Assembly: GCF_963576675.1 (NCBI RefSeq)
Contig: NC_088918.1
Coordinates: forward strand, 32,583,501 to 32,647,500
Reading direction: 5' to 3'
Source of the DNA: Euphorbia lathyris
Taxonomy: Eukaryota; Streptophyta; Magnoliopsida; Malpighiales; Euphorbiaceae
Length of the DNA stretch: 64,000 nt
Part shown: positions 34,508-44,214 of the stretch, in pieces
Layout of the letters: each line of letters begins with the position of its first letter
Position numbering within the stretch: position 1 is the first letter of the stretch
The notes under the pieces: model-generated
The model's database searches: none
The model's input: the letters and a program-made list of their open reading frames with translations, nothing else
What the model was told of the DNA's origin: nothing
Program-made: the position numbers and the translations under genes

Positions 34508-34780
34508 ATAAATAATAAATGAATATTAGAAATATTCAAATTATTAATTCATTTAATTAATTTATATTAATAGTTGAAATAGAAAATTAATAGAAAATGA
34601 AAAACTTAAATAGAATATTGAAATAAGAAATAAAGCAAAAAGATTTTTGAAATTTGAAAGAAAAGATAAAAAAAATTTCAAGTCATCACTGGAACCGGAA
34701 AGAGAGGGATTCGAACCCTTGGTACGAATAATTCGTACAATGAATTACTATCCGACGCTTTAGTCCACTCAACCAAATTA
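34508..34780 (-). pseudogene. Plastid-derived fragment with trnS(GCU)-like tRNA remnant
   Basis: On the minus strand, 34775-34690 reads as a class II serine tRNA: gttgagtggactaaagcg (D arm), a long variable arm, and gggttcgaatccctct (T arm). The 5' acceptor strand is missing and the anticodon loop is altered (no GCT), so it is not a working tRNA. The following sequence (cttgaaattttttttatc, tttcattttctattaa) looks like plastid DNA next to trnS-GCU. The fragment interrupts the DEFL promoter block (compare 30620-30660). It is a nuclear-integrated plastid segment (NUPT). Confidence 0.72.
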
Positions 34781-34943
34781 TAAAACCCCAACTAATTAAA
34801 TTTTTTTCATAAAACATATTCTCCAACTACATGTTATATAAAAAATTCATATATATGACTATTTTTGTGAATCAATATATATAATAATATATAACTATTT
34901 TTGTGAATCAATATATATAACTAATTTTTATTATCAATATATT

Positions 34944-35050
34944 GTGGATGCAGTTTCTTGAGGAATTTTTTATTTATTCTTCTGATTCCTTCATATTTCT
35001 TTTCTTTTTATTTATTTAATTTTAAGACTTGAGGAAATGAATATTAAATC
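34944..35050 (+). pseudogene. DEFL exon 1 remnant, copy C
   Basis: Matches exon 1 and early intron of the DEFL family, but the start ATG is GTG and the sixth codon is TGA. Exon 2 is absent; similarity stops near 35050. The promoter block upstream (34060-34500) is conserved. Confidence 0.75.
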
Positions 35051-35059
35051 AAGTGGATT

Positions 35060-36560
35060 TGTTGAATACCGCTCCCTTTTTACTAGTTAAGTTCACCAAA
35101 TTAGTCACCGCTAAGTTAAGACTTATTAGAATCCTAAAAAGAAGATTAAAATTATCATAAGACTGTGAACTAATAAGTCTAGATCTAACAGTGACCGAGC
35201 ACGTAAACGATAATGTGTTAAAGAGAAAAAAACTTTGAGTATATAGCTATCTAGTTGAATTTGAATTCTAGTTGAGAGAGAGACTCAAAATATAGCTCTC
35301 CCAATAACTATTCCTCTATGCACAAAACTCAAAACCCAAAATCTTACTTAAAGTGAATGAAAATATCAACGTAGACCAACAGAGACTATTAGTTGAAGTA
35401 AATTACAGTTTTGAAAATTTCAAAGTAAATTTGTAATTCTAATGTGGATAAAATTACATTTCCAAGCTTTTCTTCTCCACTAAAGTCACATTATAACCTG
35501 TTTTTACATGTAAACGCTGTTACAATTGCAGAAAGCATCTAATTCTTACACAAAACCGATGACTAGAAGAGGAAACACACTTATCTGATGCAATACATAT
35601 TTCCCCAAAACGTATCAGCTGTGTACTTTGAAACACCTCAAATTTGGAAACAGCTGAAGCAGCAGATATTATCCTAGTGAGACCAAGTGTGTTTGTTGAT
35701 ATTTGCAATTTGCAAATCCAAATAAATAACCAGCATTGATATCATTGGCCTGAGAGTAAATTGCTATTTCGGCCCTGGGGCAAAGGGTTCTAGAGATTTG
35801 CAGTTTTGATCCAAAAGACTTTCTCTGTCTGGACCTAGTAACTATAAACTTACAAGTAAACAAACACAAGATAAGAAGTCCTATGAAACCACATACCTTT
35901 ATGCCAACACATCCATTTACATCAAGGGTAAATTTTGTTTGAGCATAAGCTTGAAAGGGCCTCCAGGGGCTTGTCAGTCACACCAACTATTCCAAACAAA
36001 CTGCATCAATAATGAGTCATATCATCCAGTTTACAATCTAATTACATCATTCTTACAGCCACTCAAGTTCAAATCAATTATATGTTTGCAGCTCAAAGAA
36101 CATACCAAATCTTGTTAGAAGGACATGGTTAGGTTCTACTAATGTACATTCAGTCATTCACACATCTTCAAGTACCTCACATTCCAATATATTGAAAAGA
36201 CCTTCAGTTTTGGACAACAGCTGGTTTGCATTTCTTAGGGTCAGGCAAATGCCAAACATTGGGCATTTGAAAACTTGTGTACATTCCCAATAACTTAAGA
36301 AAAGAAAGCTTTAAACTCATTTTTAATCTATTGATCCAAGACCAACTCCAATTAAAATCAAACCATCTCAACATACCACAAAAAAAAACCCTTTAACTTT
36401 TAAGTTTATTAGGAGTGACCCAAACTGCCCATAAGGAACTTTTCACTGAGATCGTATCACATATCTTTTTTCCTGCTGTAGGTTCGTTCCAAACCTACTT
36501 TTTGCACAATTTTATTTGATGAAATCATAAAAAAAACTCATAACTAATTGAAAAGATTGT
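35060..36560. other. Spacer, nothing firmly recognised
   Basis: AT-rich, without repeats that I can name. A possible tiny spliced ORF is listed separately. Part of this could be an extended 3' UTR of the ZFWD gene, whose transcript ends somewhere to the right. Confidence 0.4.
35922..36157 (-). CDS. Possible short spliced ORF, unrecognised
   Basis: On the minus strand, ATG at 36157 opens 17 codons (MTECTLVEPNHVLLTRF) up to a GGTATG donor. After a 119-bp intron (36105-35987, GT..TAG) the frame continues (VGVTDKPLEALSSLCSNKIY) to a TGA at 35922. This gives 38 residues. Codon content looks gene-like and both splice sites are canonical, but no family is recognised and chance is possible. It could also be part of a longer gene or a ZFWD 3' UTR exon. 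Confidence 0.2.
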
Positions 36561-36561
36561 A

Positions 36562-36691
36562 ACTGAAATGAGCTATCAAGTAATTCAGTTATCATCTTCA
36601 AATCATACTATACTTCAAACTTCATCACTGAAATGAGCTATTAAGTAATTCAGTTATCATCTTCAAGTCATACTATATTTCAAATTCCAAT
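36562..36691. repeat. 65-bp tandem duplication
   Basis: Two adjacent units (36562-36626 and 36627-36691) begin actgaaatgagctat and differ at a few positions. Confidence 0.85.
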
Positions 36692-36889
36692 TATTGTAAC
36701 AAATAGTTGCATATTTTCCATCAATCAATAAAAACACTAACCACTAAAAAAAAGGAAAAGATTTTATTGAACATTAGAAGTTATCTTACATGAGAAAAAT
36801 CGGAAAATAATATAAACAGTCTATAAGAATCTTCTGCAGTATTTAAAATCTGTCAATAAAAAAAATCGCAAGTCTGCTAAAAATCTTAA

Positions 36890-36965
36890 ATTTAATGGCA
36901 GCGAGCATTTTTTTAATTAATAAAAAAGGGTACTTACTATGGTAGGTCAATCATGTCCATTGCAA
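36890..36965 (-). pseudogene. Displaced fragment of ZFWD exon 6 and its intron start
   Basis: On the minus strand the end reads tcttgcaatgg..attgacctaccata followed by gtaagtac. ZFWD exon 6 (38496-38593) ends tcctgcaacg..tttgacctgccatc followed by gtgagtac. Downstream words (gct.gctgccatt and gttgccgtccatt) also align. It is a short, decayed duplicate. Confidence 0.5.
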
Positions 36966-37160
36966 GATGTCACGGGGTCAGTTTCCGTGCTGAGGCAACA
37001 CCCGTGTAGCAGACCGGTATTCCGCCACTCTCAAGGTTCAGCATTTTTCACCTTCGATGCTTACTGGTTTTCGCCCTCCCATGGGCTCATCAGGGGAGCG
37101 GGAACAGCTCTCGAACCAGTTTAGTGCCTAGATGCACGCCCTAAGGCAACACCTAAATAG
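36965..37160. other. GC-rich island of unknown origin
   Basis: About 55 percent GC within AT-rich surroundings. It is rich in short inverted words (cacggggtcagtttccgtg) and reads open on the plus strand for about 60 codons. On the minus strand it contains ggttcgagagc, which resembles a Pol III B box, and is followed by a T-run. SINE, structural RNA or organellar origin were considered; none can be supported. Confidence 0.35.
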
Positions 37161-37689
37161 CACGTACTCTTAATTATAGCCACGACATTTGGTCTATGAC
37201 AAAGAGCATACATACTCGAGCAACTCCAACTCATCCAATTAAGCAGACTCGTTCTTATGAAACCATCTATTGTTCACCCCATAACTCATTACACCGACAA
37301 TCCTCCAATATACTAACCATATTTATCAAAATTTCACTGCAAAAAGTCTATCAATCATTTACTAGTCAAATAAAGCAAACAACCAGGAGCATATGCATTA
37401 ACCCAACAAAACTAAGTAAGAGCTTTTTAGTTTTTCAACTGTCACCACATTAGACAAGCCTGAAGGATATATTGTCTTTTTTCAACAAAGGAAAAGCTTT
37501 TAGATTTTCATCTCATTCTTGAGACTTTAATATGTGAGGCTGAAATTTATGTTCCATATCTCACTTTTAGCTTATTCTTTCCTCGAACAGAATATATCCC
37601 AAAACACAAGCTAACATGGCTTAGTCTATCATGATTTCTACTCTTACTTAAGGTTGATTTTTAAACAGCTACTCAAAGTTACTTTGCAA

Positions 37690-38250
37690 AGTTATGATAA
37701 GTAAACAATTAAAACGGACTTAATGCAAAATGGAACCAAAACAAATATGATTTATATGTAATATTTTTTTTTTTCTGATCATCTAAATGAATAATCATAC
37801 TACTGTCAACTTAATATTAAAAGTTATAGGATGAACAACCAACATTTCCAACAAGTTCAAGTGCACCAATCTCTGAATTAGGAGTTAGTCGAGGACGTAC
37901 CTTCTTATTTTATTTGGCAATGATAAGTAAACAATTAAAAAGGACTTAATGCAAAATGGAACCAAAACAAATATGATTTATATGTAATATTTTTTGTCTG
38001 ATCATCTAAATGAACAATTATACTATTGTCAACTTAATATTAAAAGTTATAGGATGAAGAACCAACATTTCCAACAAGTGCAAAATGGAACCAAAACAAA
38101 TATGATTTATATGTAATATTTTTTGTCTGATCATCTAAATGAACAATTACTATTGTCACCTTAATATTAAAAGTTATAGGATGAAGAACCAACATTTCCA
38201 ACAAGTTAAGTGAACCAATCCTTGAATTAGGACATGGTCGAGAACGTACC
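37690..38250. repeat. Tandem repeats over the ZFWD 3' end
   Basis: The block tgcaaaatggaaccaaaac followed by atatgatttatatgtaatat, gatcatctaaatga and aggatgaa.aaccaacatt starts at 37723, 37950 and 38079. Units 1 and 3 end with ttagt/atggtcga.gacgtaccttcttatttt, which in unit 3 is the ZFWD stop-proximal sequence. So part of the ZFWD 3' end has been multiplied. Confidence 0.85.
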
Positions 38251-38253
38251 TTC

Positions 38254-40795
38254 TTATTTTGATAATTGAGAAACCGCACCACATGCAGCCAACTTCCAAA
38301 CTGTAAGCATACCCATTCCATCGCCGGTGAAAAATAGACCATCCGGTCCTCGCTCAATTGTTTTGATTTGTTGTTTTGAAAAAATTCTGCCCCTCTCGTC
38401 AAATCTAAACATTAAAAAAGGGTGAAGTTCATTAGACACTTCCTAAAATCTAACAATGGACGGCAACATGTATATTAAAAATGTATAGTACTCACGATGG
38501 CAGGTCAAAAAGGTGAACAGAACTGTCGTTGCAGGAGCATAACAAAACTGGATTGTTTGCAAGATCAAATATTCCACCTAAACCAATAGCACCCTGTAAC
38601 AACGAATACATCCATTATAGTACAATGACAATTCCCTACATTTTGGTGGAGAAAAAGGAAACACAAAAAAAGGGATGTATATACATAATCAAGCAATAAA
38701 ATCGTGACAGTTAAAGATAACTACACCTTAATTAACACATCATTTCCTTTTAGAGAGATAAAATAACAAATCAAAAACTTAAACACATAAAACCGGGTAG
38801 GATCTGTCATAAAGACGATATAACCATTAGATTGAAAACCCAAAGTTATAGACTAAAGAACATAAAACCAAAAACCACAATCCATAGGCTTCAACCAGAG
38901 CCATACACGTTTGGTCATTCACCATATTGGACATGTCAAGTTCGAAGTAATATTTCAGACTTGCTAGAAGAGAGAGAAATACTTACATGCTCTATATTTT
39001 GAGTATATTCAACTTTCAAGGTGCCCTCTTCCGTACCAGACCAAACTTTTATCGTCTTATCCAATGAACATGATAGTAGATAATCTTTCCAACAAATTAG
39101 AGACATCACCGTGTCACTATGCGCATTTAGTGTATGAAGGCACCGTAAAGTATGAAGGTCCCACACCTGAGAGAAAAACAAGTGGAATATAAACTACAAG
39201 TGCAAAGAGGCTAAAAAGAACATGTATCAGAAATAGTTGCATCTGAAACAAATGAAACCAGACAATATACAAAATAACTATGAGATGCATGACAAAATTT
39301 AAAAAGTATACAGCAAGAGCACATGCATGCTAAATGAATCGACCTTAATCAAGAGCTCTAATACAACCTATCAAACAAATCAAATGACTCATTCCAGATT
39401 TCATGTTAAGCAAAGAACAGGGCTATCAAAAACAAATCATTAGCGACCAACCGGTATCTCTATAACAAACAGAATAAAAGACTAAAGCGAAACTGTTAAT
39501 AAGTGTACCCTTATTGTACAGTCCATTGCACCCGAGTATAATCTCTCTTTTCCAAAAGCTAAAGATATTACAGCAGCGGTATGACCTTCCGAAGATGCCG
39601 CCAACTGAAAAGGCTTTAAGTTATCTGGACTTACTTTCCATGCCAGAATGGAACCGCACTGCAAACACAAAGAAGATTACATTAAAAACAGATACAAATG
39701 TGAACTTTTAACACATTAATTACCTGTGTTCCCGAATAAAGCATATCTTGACCAGCAACAATAGCAGTAACTAGCCCAAATGATCCATGTTCATCACCTA
39801 AGTTAAACTCGGCTGATGTTTCAAAATTGCATGCCTGGAATATTACAGATATAAATAAAACCTCCCTAGGTCAAAAATATAACTGAACTGTCATCATTCG
39901 GGAATGAACAAACCTTAATACAATTTGGCAAGCCAATGAATATCCAAGGGCCTACACTGATTAAACATCCTATAATGTCACCAAGCTTGATGACTCTTGT
40001 AGACTGACCAGTATGGCAATTCCAAATGTGCATAGTTCCATCAACGCTGGCTGAACAAAGCTGATCGGATACTGAAGAAAGACCGATCCCACAGATAGCC
40101 TGGCATATAACAACAATTCATCAATAAATTCACTACTTAAGAAAAAAAAAATAGAGAATATCAAAATAAAGTAACATTCTCAACCTAACCTGAGTATGCC
40201 CCTTGAGCTGTACCATTCTCGAGAACCAATCACCAGAAAACCATGAATGCAGAAAAGGGCAATCAACACCTTTTGCACACTTGGCAGACATCCAATCCTG
40301 ACAAACAGCCACTGACCCCGTTTTAAGAGGCTTCTTAACAGATCTATCTTCAGAAGCAGGAACCAAAATACTTGTACATATAGAGCCACTGCTTTCAGAC
40401 TTCATTGGTACATCACTGTTCTGTTCAAATGAACTCTTGGGCCTCTTTTTGACATCCTCAACCCTCTTTTTGACATCCTCAACCATGGGAACCAAAACAC
40501 TTGCAGATACAGACCCCGTGATTTCAGACTTGACTCCACTCTTGGGCTTCCTTTTTCTGTGTACATCCATAGGACCTGAGCTTTCAGATGCGTAACCAGG
40601 TGACTGGCCATTAGAGCTTCTGCTTTTCTGTTTCTTGAACAGAGGAGGCTTCAAAGTTCTAGCTGATAATTCTTGATGCAGGAACCTACAGGGATTTCTC
40701 ATACATCTCCCTTGCAACCAGAACTGACAAACAACTTTGCCTTGTAGAGGTCCTCCTCCAAGTCGTCCTTGAAGAGTAGCCATCTTAGTAGCCAT
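38254..40795 (-). CDS. CCCH zinc-finger and WD40-repeat protein (ZFWD family)
   Basis: Seven exons on the minus strand: 40795-40190, 40099-39914, 39834-39724, 39658-39509, 39166-38987, 38593-38496, 38404-38254. All junctions are GT-AG with consistent phase; the product is 493 residues (489 from the second Met). Two C3H fingers: CQFWLQGRCMRNPCRFLH near residues 23-40 and CQDWMSAKCAKGVDCPFLH near 166-184, separated by a Lys/Ser-rich linker with an internal repeat (VEDVKKR). The rest is a WD40 propeller (SASVDGTMHIWNC, YSGAMDCTIRVWDL, SCSLDKTIKVWSG). This architecture is the plant ZFWD family (Arabidopsis ZFWD1-4), presumed nuclear nucleic-acid binding; a precise role is not established. The 3' UTR seems to have an intron donor (GTACG) just after the stop. 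It looks intact. Confidence 0.88.
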
Positions 40796-40944
40796 GCTAG
40801 AAACAGAAAACAGACAAAATCGTAATTTTCATTGTTGGATCGTTAAATCAAATGTCCAAAACTAACTAAAATTATATCACGGCTCAAATATCCAAAATCC
40901 TCCACTGAAAGTCAAACAAATTTGACCGAAACTCAGTCCTTATA

Positions 40945-41215
40945 AAAACTAGGGGTGGGCTGGGTTCGGTTAACCAGTTCATGGGGTAAAAAGAATTAAA
41001 TGAACTGAAACTGTTGGTTTTATAACCATCAAAACCAAGGGGTGGGCACGGTTCGGTTAACCGGTCCATGGGGTGTTAAAATTAACCGAACCGAAACTAT
41101 AGTTTTTTTAACCAGTGGAACCGAAACCGGTCCATACATATCAGTTAACAGTACGAATCGGTTAACCATTAATTTCGGTTTGATTTTCGGTTAACGGTTT
41201 TTAGTATCATACATA
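40945..41215. mobile_element. hAT-like terminal region with GGTTCGGTTAACC repeats
   Basis: Two starts of type aggggtgggc followed by ggttcggttaacc and aaccgaaccgaaac words (near 40950 and 41038). Similar ends in the opposite orientation lie at 50210, 57080 and 57415. TAGGGGTG-type ends with such subterminal repeats are usual for plant hAT non-autonomous elements. The partner end is not certain. Confidence 0.55.
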
Positions 41216-41635
41216 ACATAATTAATCAAGAAATATATAGTATAAGTCAGTTTTGAGACATAATTTACACGAATCAGCTATATATATATATATCATATAT
41301 GACGTGCATTTCATCATTAATATTATGTGCATTTCATCGTTAAGAAGTAAATCAAGAAAGTCCAAAACTAGCCAACTAACTACATCATTGCTATACAATT
41401 TCAAAGATAAATAATTTCAAAGATAAACTCTGCTATCAAACTCTTGAATTAAAGAGATTCCTCAAACTCTTTCAAAGATAAACAATTCCAATTACCAACT
41501 AGCTATACAATTTCATCATTACTGAAAATATTCTTACAAAACCAACAATATTGCTACTTCCTTCTCTGTCTGCAAACTTTTCAAACCAGACGTTGAACAA
41601 AAGAATAAAGAATGACAGCAAACCCAGATATTACT

Positions 41636-42010
41636 AATTACCTTAATCAACAACGTCGGTGAGAGATCGGAACGAAAGAGGTGCGAGACGGAAGGACGGT
41701 GGTGCGAGATGGGAACGACGACGGTGCGAGACAGAATGAGGAACGACGGTGTGAGGAGATAGGAAGGGATGAGGAATGACCGTGTGAGGAGATAGGAAGG
41801 GATGAGGAATGACCGTGTGAGGAGATCGGAAGGGATGACGAACGATGGTGTGAGGAGGAGAGACGGCCGGCGTGTGTGGAGATCGGGATAAGCAGGAACA
41901 ATAGTGTGAGGAGGAGAGATGGACGGCGGCTTCGTCTCTTTGGTTTTCTATCTTGGTTTTTGAACAATAGACAGAATAGGGTTTATAGTTAGCTTTGTAC
42001 TCGTGCAATG
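41636..42010. repeat. GC-rich tandem-repeat block, family copy 1
   Basis: About 36-bp units (ggaatgaccgtgtgaggaga, then taggaagggatga) repeat at 41735-41860, with flanking gtgcgagacgg words. The opening caacgtcggtgagagatcgg resembles caacagtgagagatcag at 56407. Frames through it are simple-sequence (PHTVIPHPFLS) and not credible proteins. Confidence 0.75.
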
Positions 42011-42168
42011 CACGGAACTTTTTTTTCTTAATCTTCTAACTAATATATGAAAATTATCCAATAAAATAATTAAGAAATTTATAAATCAGTTGTTCGTTCA
42101 TGGATTGACATTATTATTTTTTAGTCAAACATACATATAGACGAACTTCAATAAATAAAACGTGTTTT

Positions 42169-42276
42169 GTTCACATGCATCTTAATGATCATGTAGAATT
42201 CGGACATTCACCATTAGATCTAGGTTTATTAACGGTGAATGACCAAATTCACTTGATCATTAAGGTGCATGTGAAC
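42169..42276. repeat. Foldback element with about 48-bp arms
   Basis: gttcacatgcatcttaatga on the left pairs with tcattaaggtgcatgtgaac on the right, and the arms continue through gaattcggacattcacc and ggtgaatgaccaaattc. A half-copy resembling one arm occurs near 32175-32200. It is probably a small MITE. Confidence 0.7.
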
Positions 42277-42926
42277 ATTGCTAATGGCCATATGTAGGAT
42301 ATAGATAAAATAATACATTTTACTATTTTAATCTTATTTAAACTACATAACATTAATTTAAGGGATAAAATAGACTTTTCAATCCTATTAAAATCGCAGG
42401 AGCTTATCTCATCTCCTTATACCACCTCCCTCCTGGGTATAGAATTTGAAGGATGAGATTCATATTCCTCTCTTATTTCTCTAACGTATTTCTAAACAAA
42501 CATGGTATAACTCATTTCAGCTTTTTTTTTATCTCTATCCCCGTGTATTATCTCATCTAACAAATAGCCCGAGAATGATTTTAATAAGCATCAATTTAGC
42601 AGTAATTTTAATCATTATATGATTTTAATAAGCGTAACCATGACTAACTATATTTATATGGTTGGTTAGTAATTGAACTGTTAAATACCGCATGATAAAT
42701 ATAAATAGTCTATAATTTATCACAAATATATTATATTCAAGCTATTCAAAAAAAAAAATTCTAAAAATTTCTATGGAAATTCTATGTAGTTAAACGTAAT
42801 CCTAAAAAAAAACAATCAATCTATATTTTTTTTCCAACCACAACCCTTAATCTGTATATAGTTATACAAACTATGTTAGAATTGAAATTCTTATTTATAA
42901 GTGAAGGACTTTTATGATTTGTTTTC
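42277..42926. other. AT-rich spacer
   Basis: Nothing recognised between the foldback element and the MULE. Confidence 0.5.
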
Positions 42927-44098
42927 GAGTAAAAAATTATACATCAATTCACACTTTGGTACCTAGATTACATTTTGTCTCAAAAATATACTCCAAATAT
43001 GGGTGACATGACATTTAAATACGTTTCTCCGGTAAACGACTGGTCAACGACTATTTGACCATTTTTACACAAATAATGTGACCCATTTTAAATTTACAAA
43101 CCTACAAAGACTATTATACCCTTATATTAATTAAAAAAATATGTTATCTCCTTTGGATCTTTTTCACTCTCTTTACGTTTCTCTCTCTTTTTCTTTTTAT
43201 CTCTCTCCTCCAAATCTCTTTCTCTCTCATTCTCCTCCATGGCTGCCATGAATTTGTTAATTCCCAGATTCTAATTCTCATGGCTACCATGGTTATTAAT
43301 TCCCAACAAAAAGTTCATAAAAACGCTTTCCATTCCTATAACACTTTCTACACTTTCTATTCATTTTAATAAAATTTTGTATATCTCTGACTCATATTTT
43401 CTAAATCATGAATGTCTCAGTGTTATTTAATGGTGTCTCCATCCAACAACATTTGTACTTTAAATATCTAGAATGTCTCCTAATTATTTTTATATCCCAT
43501 GTTAGTGGAGAAGTGTTGGCATATGGTGACTTTAGCAGTAATTTTTCTCAACTTGCAATACTACAAATTTAACAATAATCTTTCTCAACTTAGACAACAA
43601 CAATAGTTGTTCTTCCTATTTTTCATATTTTCCTTTGTTTCTCTCTCTTCCATTTCCTTTCTCTCTCTAAAAATGATCAAGAGGAATTTCCATCCTTTTC
43701 TTTTCTGGACATATCTCGTTCCGTCTGAAATAAATCTAACATTTTCATCTCCAAATTGGAAAGTAGCCACAACAAATTGAGATTAGAAATTGTTGAAGAT
43801 TTTATGGATCTATTCGAATTGAGGAGAGACAAACAATGGCACAGAGAAAATTTAAGGAGAGAAAAAAACAAAAAGAGAGAGACACGGGGAAGAGAAAGAT
43901 TCAAAGGAGAGAGAGTGAGTTTTCTTAATTTTTAATTAAAGTTTATCAAATAAAGAGTCAAACTCTTAAAAAATAGTCAAATAAATGTTCAAATTGTCCG
44001 GTTATTCATACTTGAGGTATATTTTTGGGACGAAATGTAATTTAGGTACCCAAGTGTGAACTGAGGTATAATTCAGGTACCTTTAATGTAATTTATTC
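42927..44098. mobile_element. MULE-type element, 1172 bp
   Basis: A 10-bp target-site duplication, atttgttttc, lies at 42917-42926 and 44099-44108. The ends are inverted: left tcacactttggtacctagat, right (reverse complement) tcacacttgggtacctaaat, followed on both sides by tacattt.gtc.caaaaatata. Internal CT-rich and GA-rich stretches (43160-43240, 43830-43920) are also mutually inverted. No transposase ORF. Confidence 0.85.
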
Positions 44099-44200
44099 AT
44101 TTGTTTTCAAATAATAAATTTCTTTTTACTAAATTAAATTTTATTTATAATAGGCTTAATCCATCATTAAATGGAGATAACATTGTCATTAGTAATGACC

Positions 44201-44214
44201 AATAATCAGATAAA
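44201..44214. repeat. LINE target-site duplication, left copy
   Basis: aataatcagataaa, identical to 48237-48250. Confidence 0.85.

Noticed and set aside
34690..34780. Functional tRNA-Ser gene
   Set aside because: The acceptor 5' strand is missing and the anticodon loop lacks a serine anticodon; plastid-like flanks indicate a NUPT.
36939..37124. 61-residue protein or antisense-rRNA ORF in the GC-rich island
   Set aside because: I could not match it to rRNA, and a family is not recognisable; kept only as an unexplained island.
41643..42008. Proline/serine-rich proteins on the minus strand (PHTVIPHPFLS repeats)
   Set aside because: They are translations of a 36-bp simple repeat in several frames, without start context or conservation.
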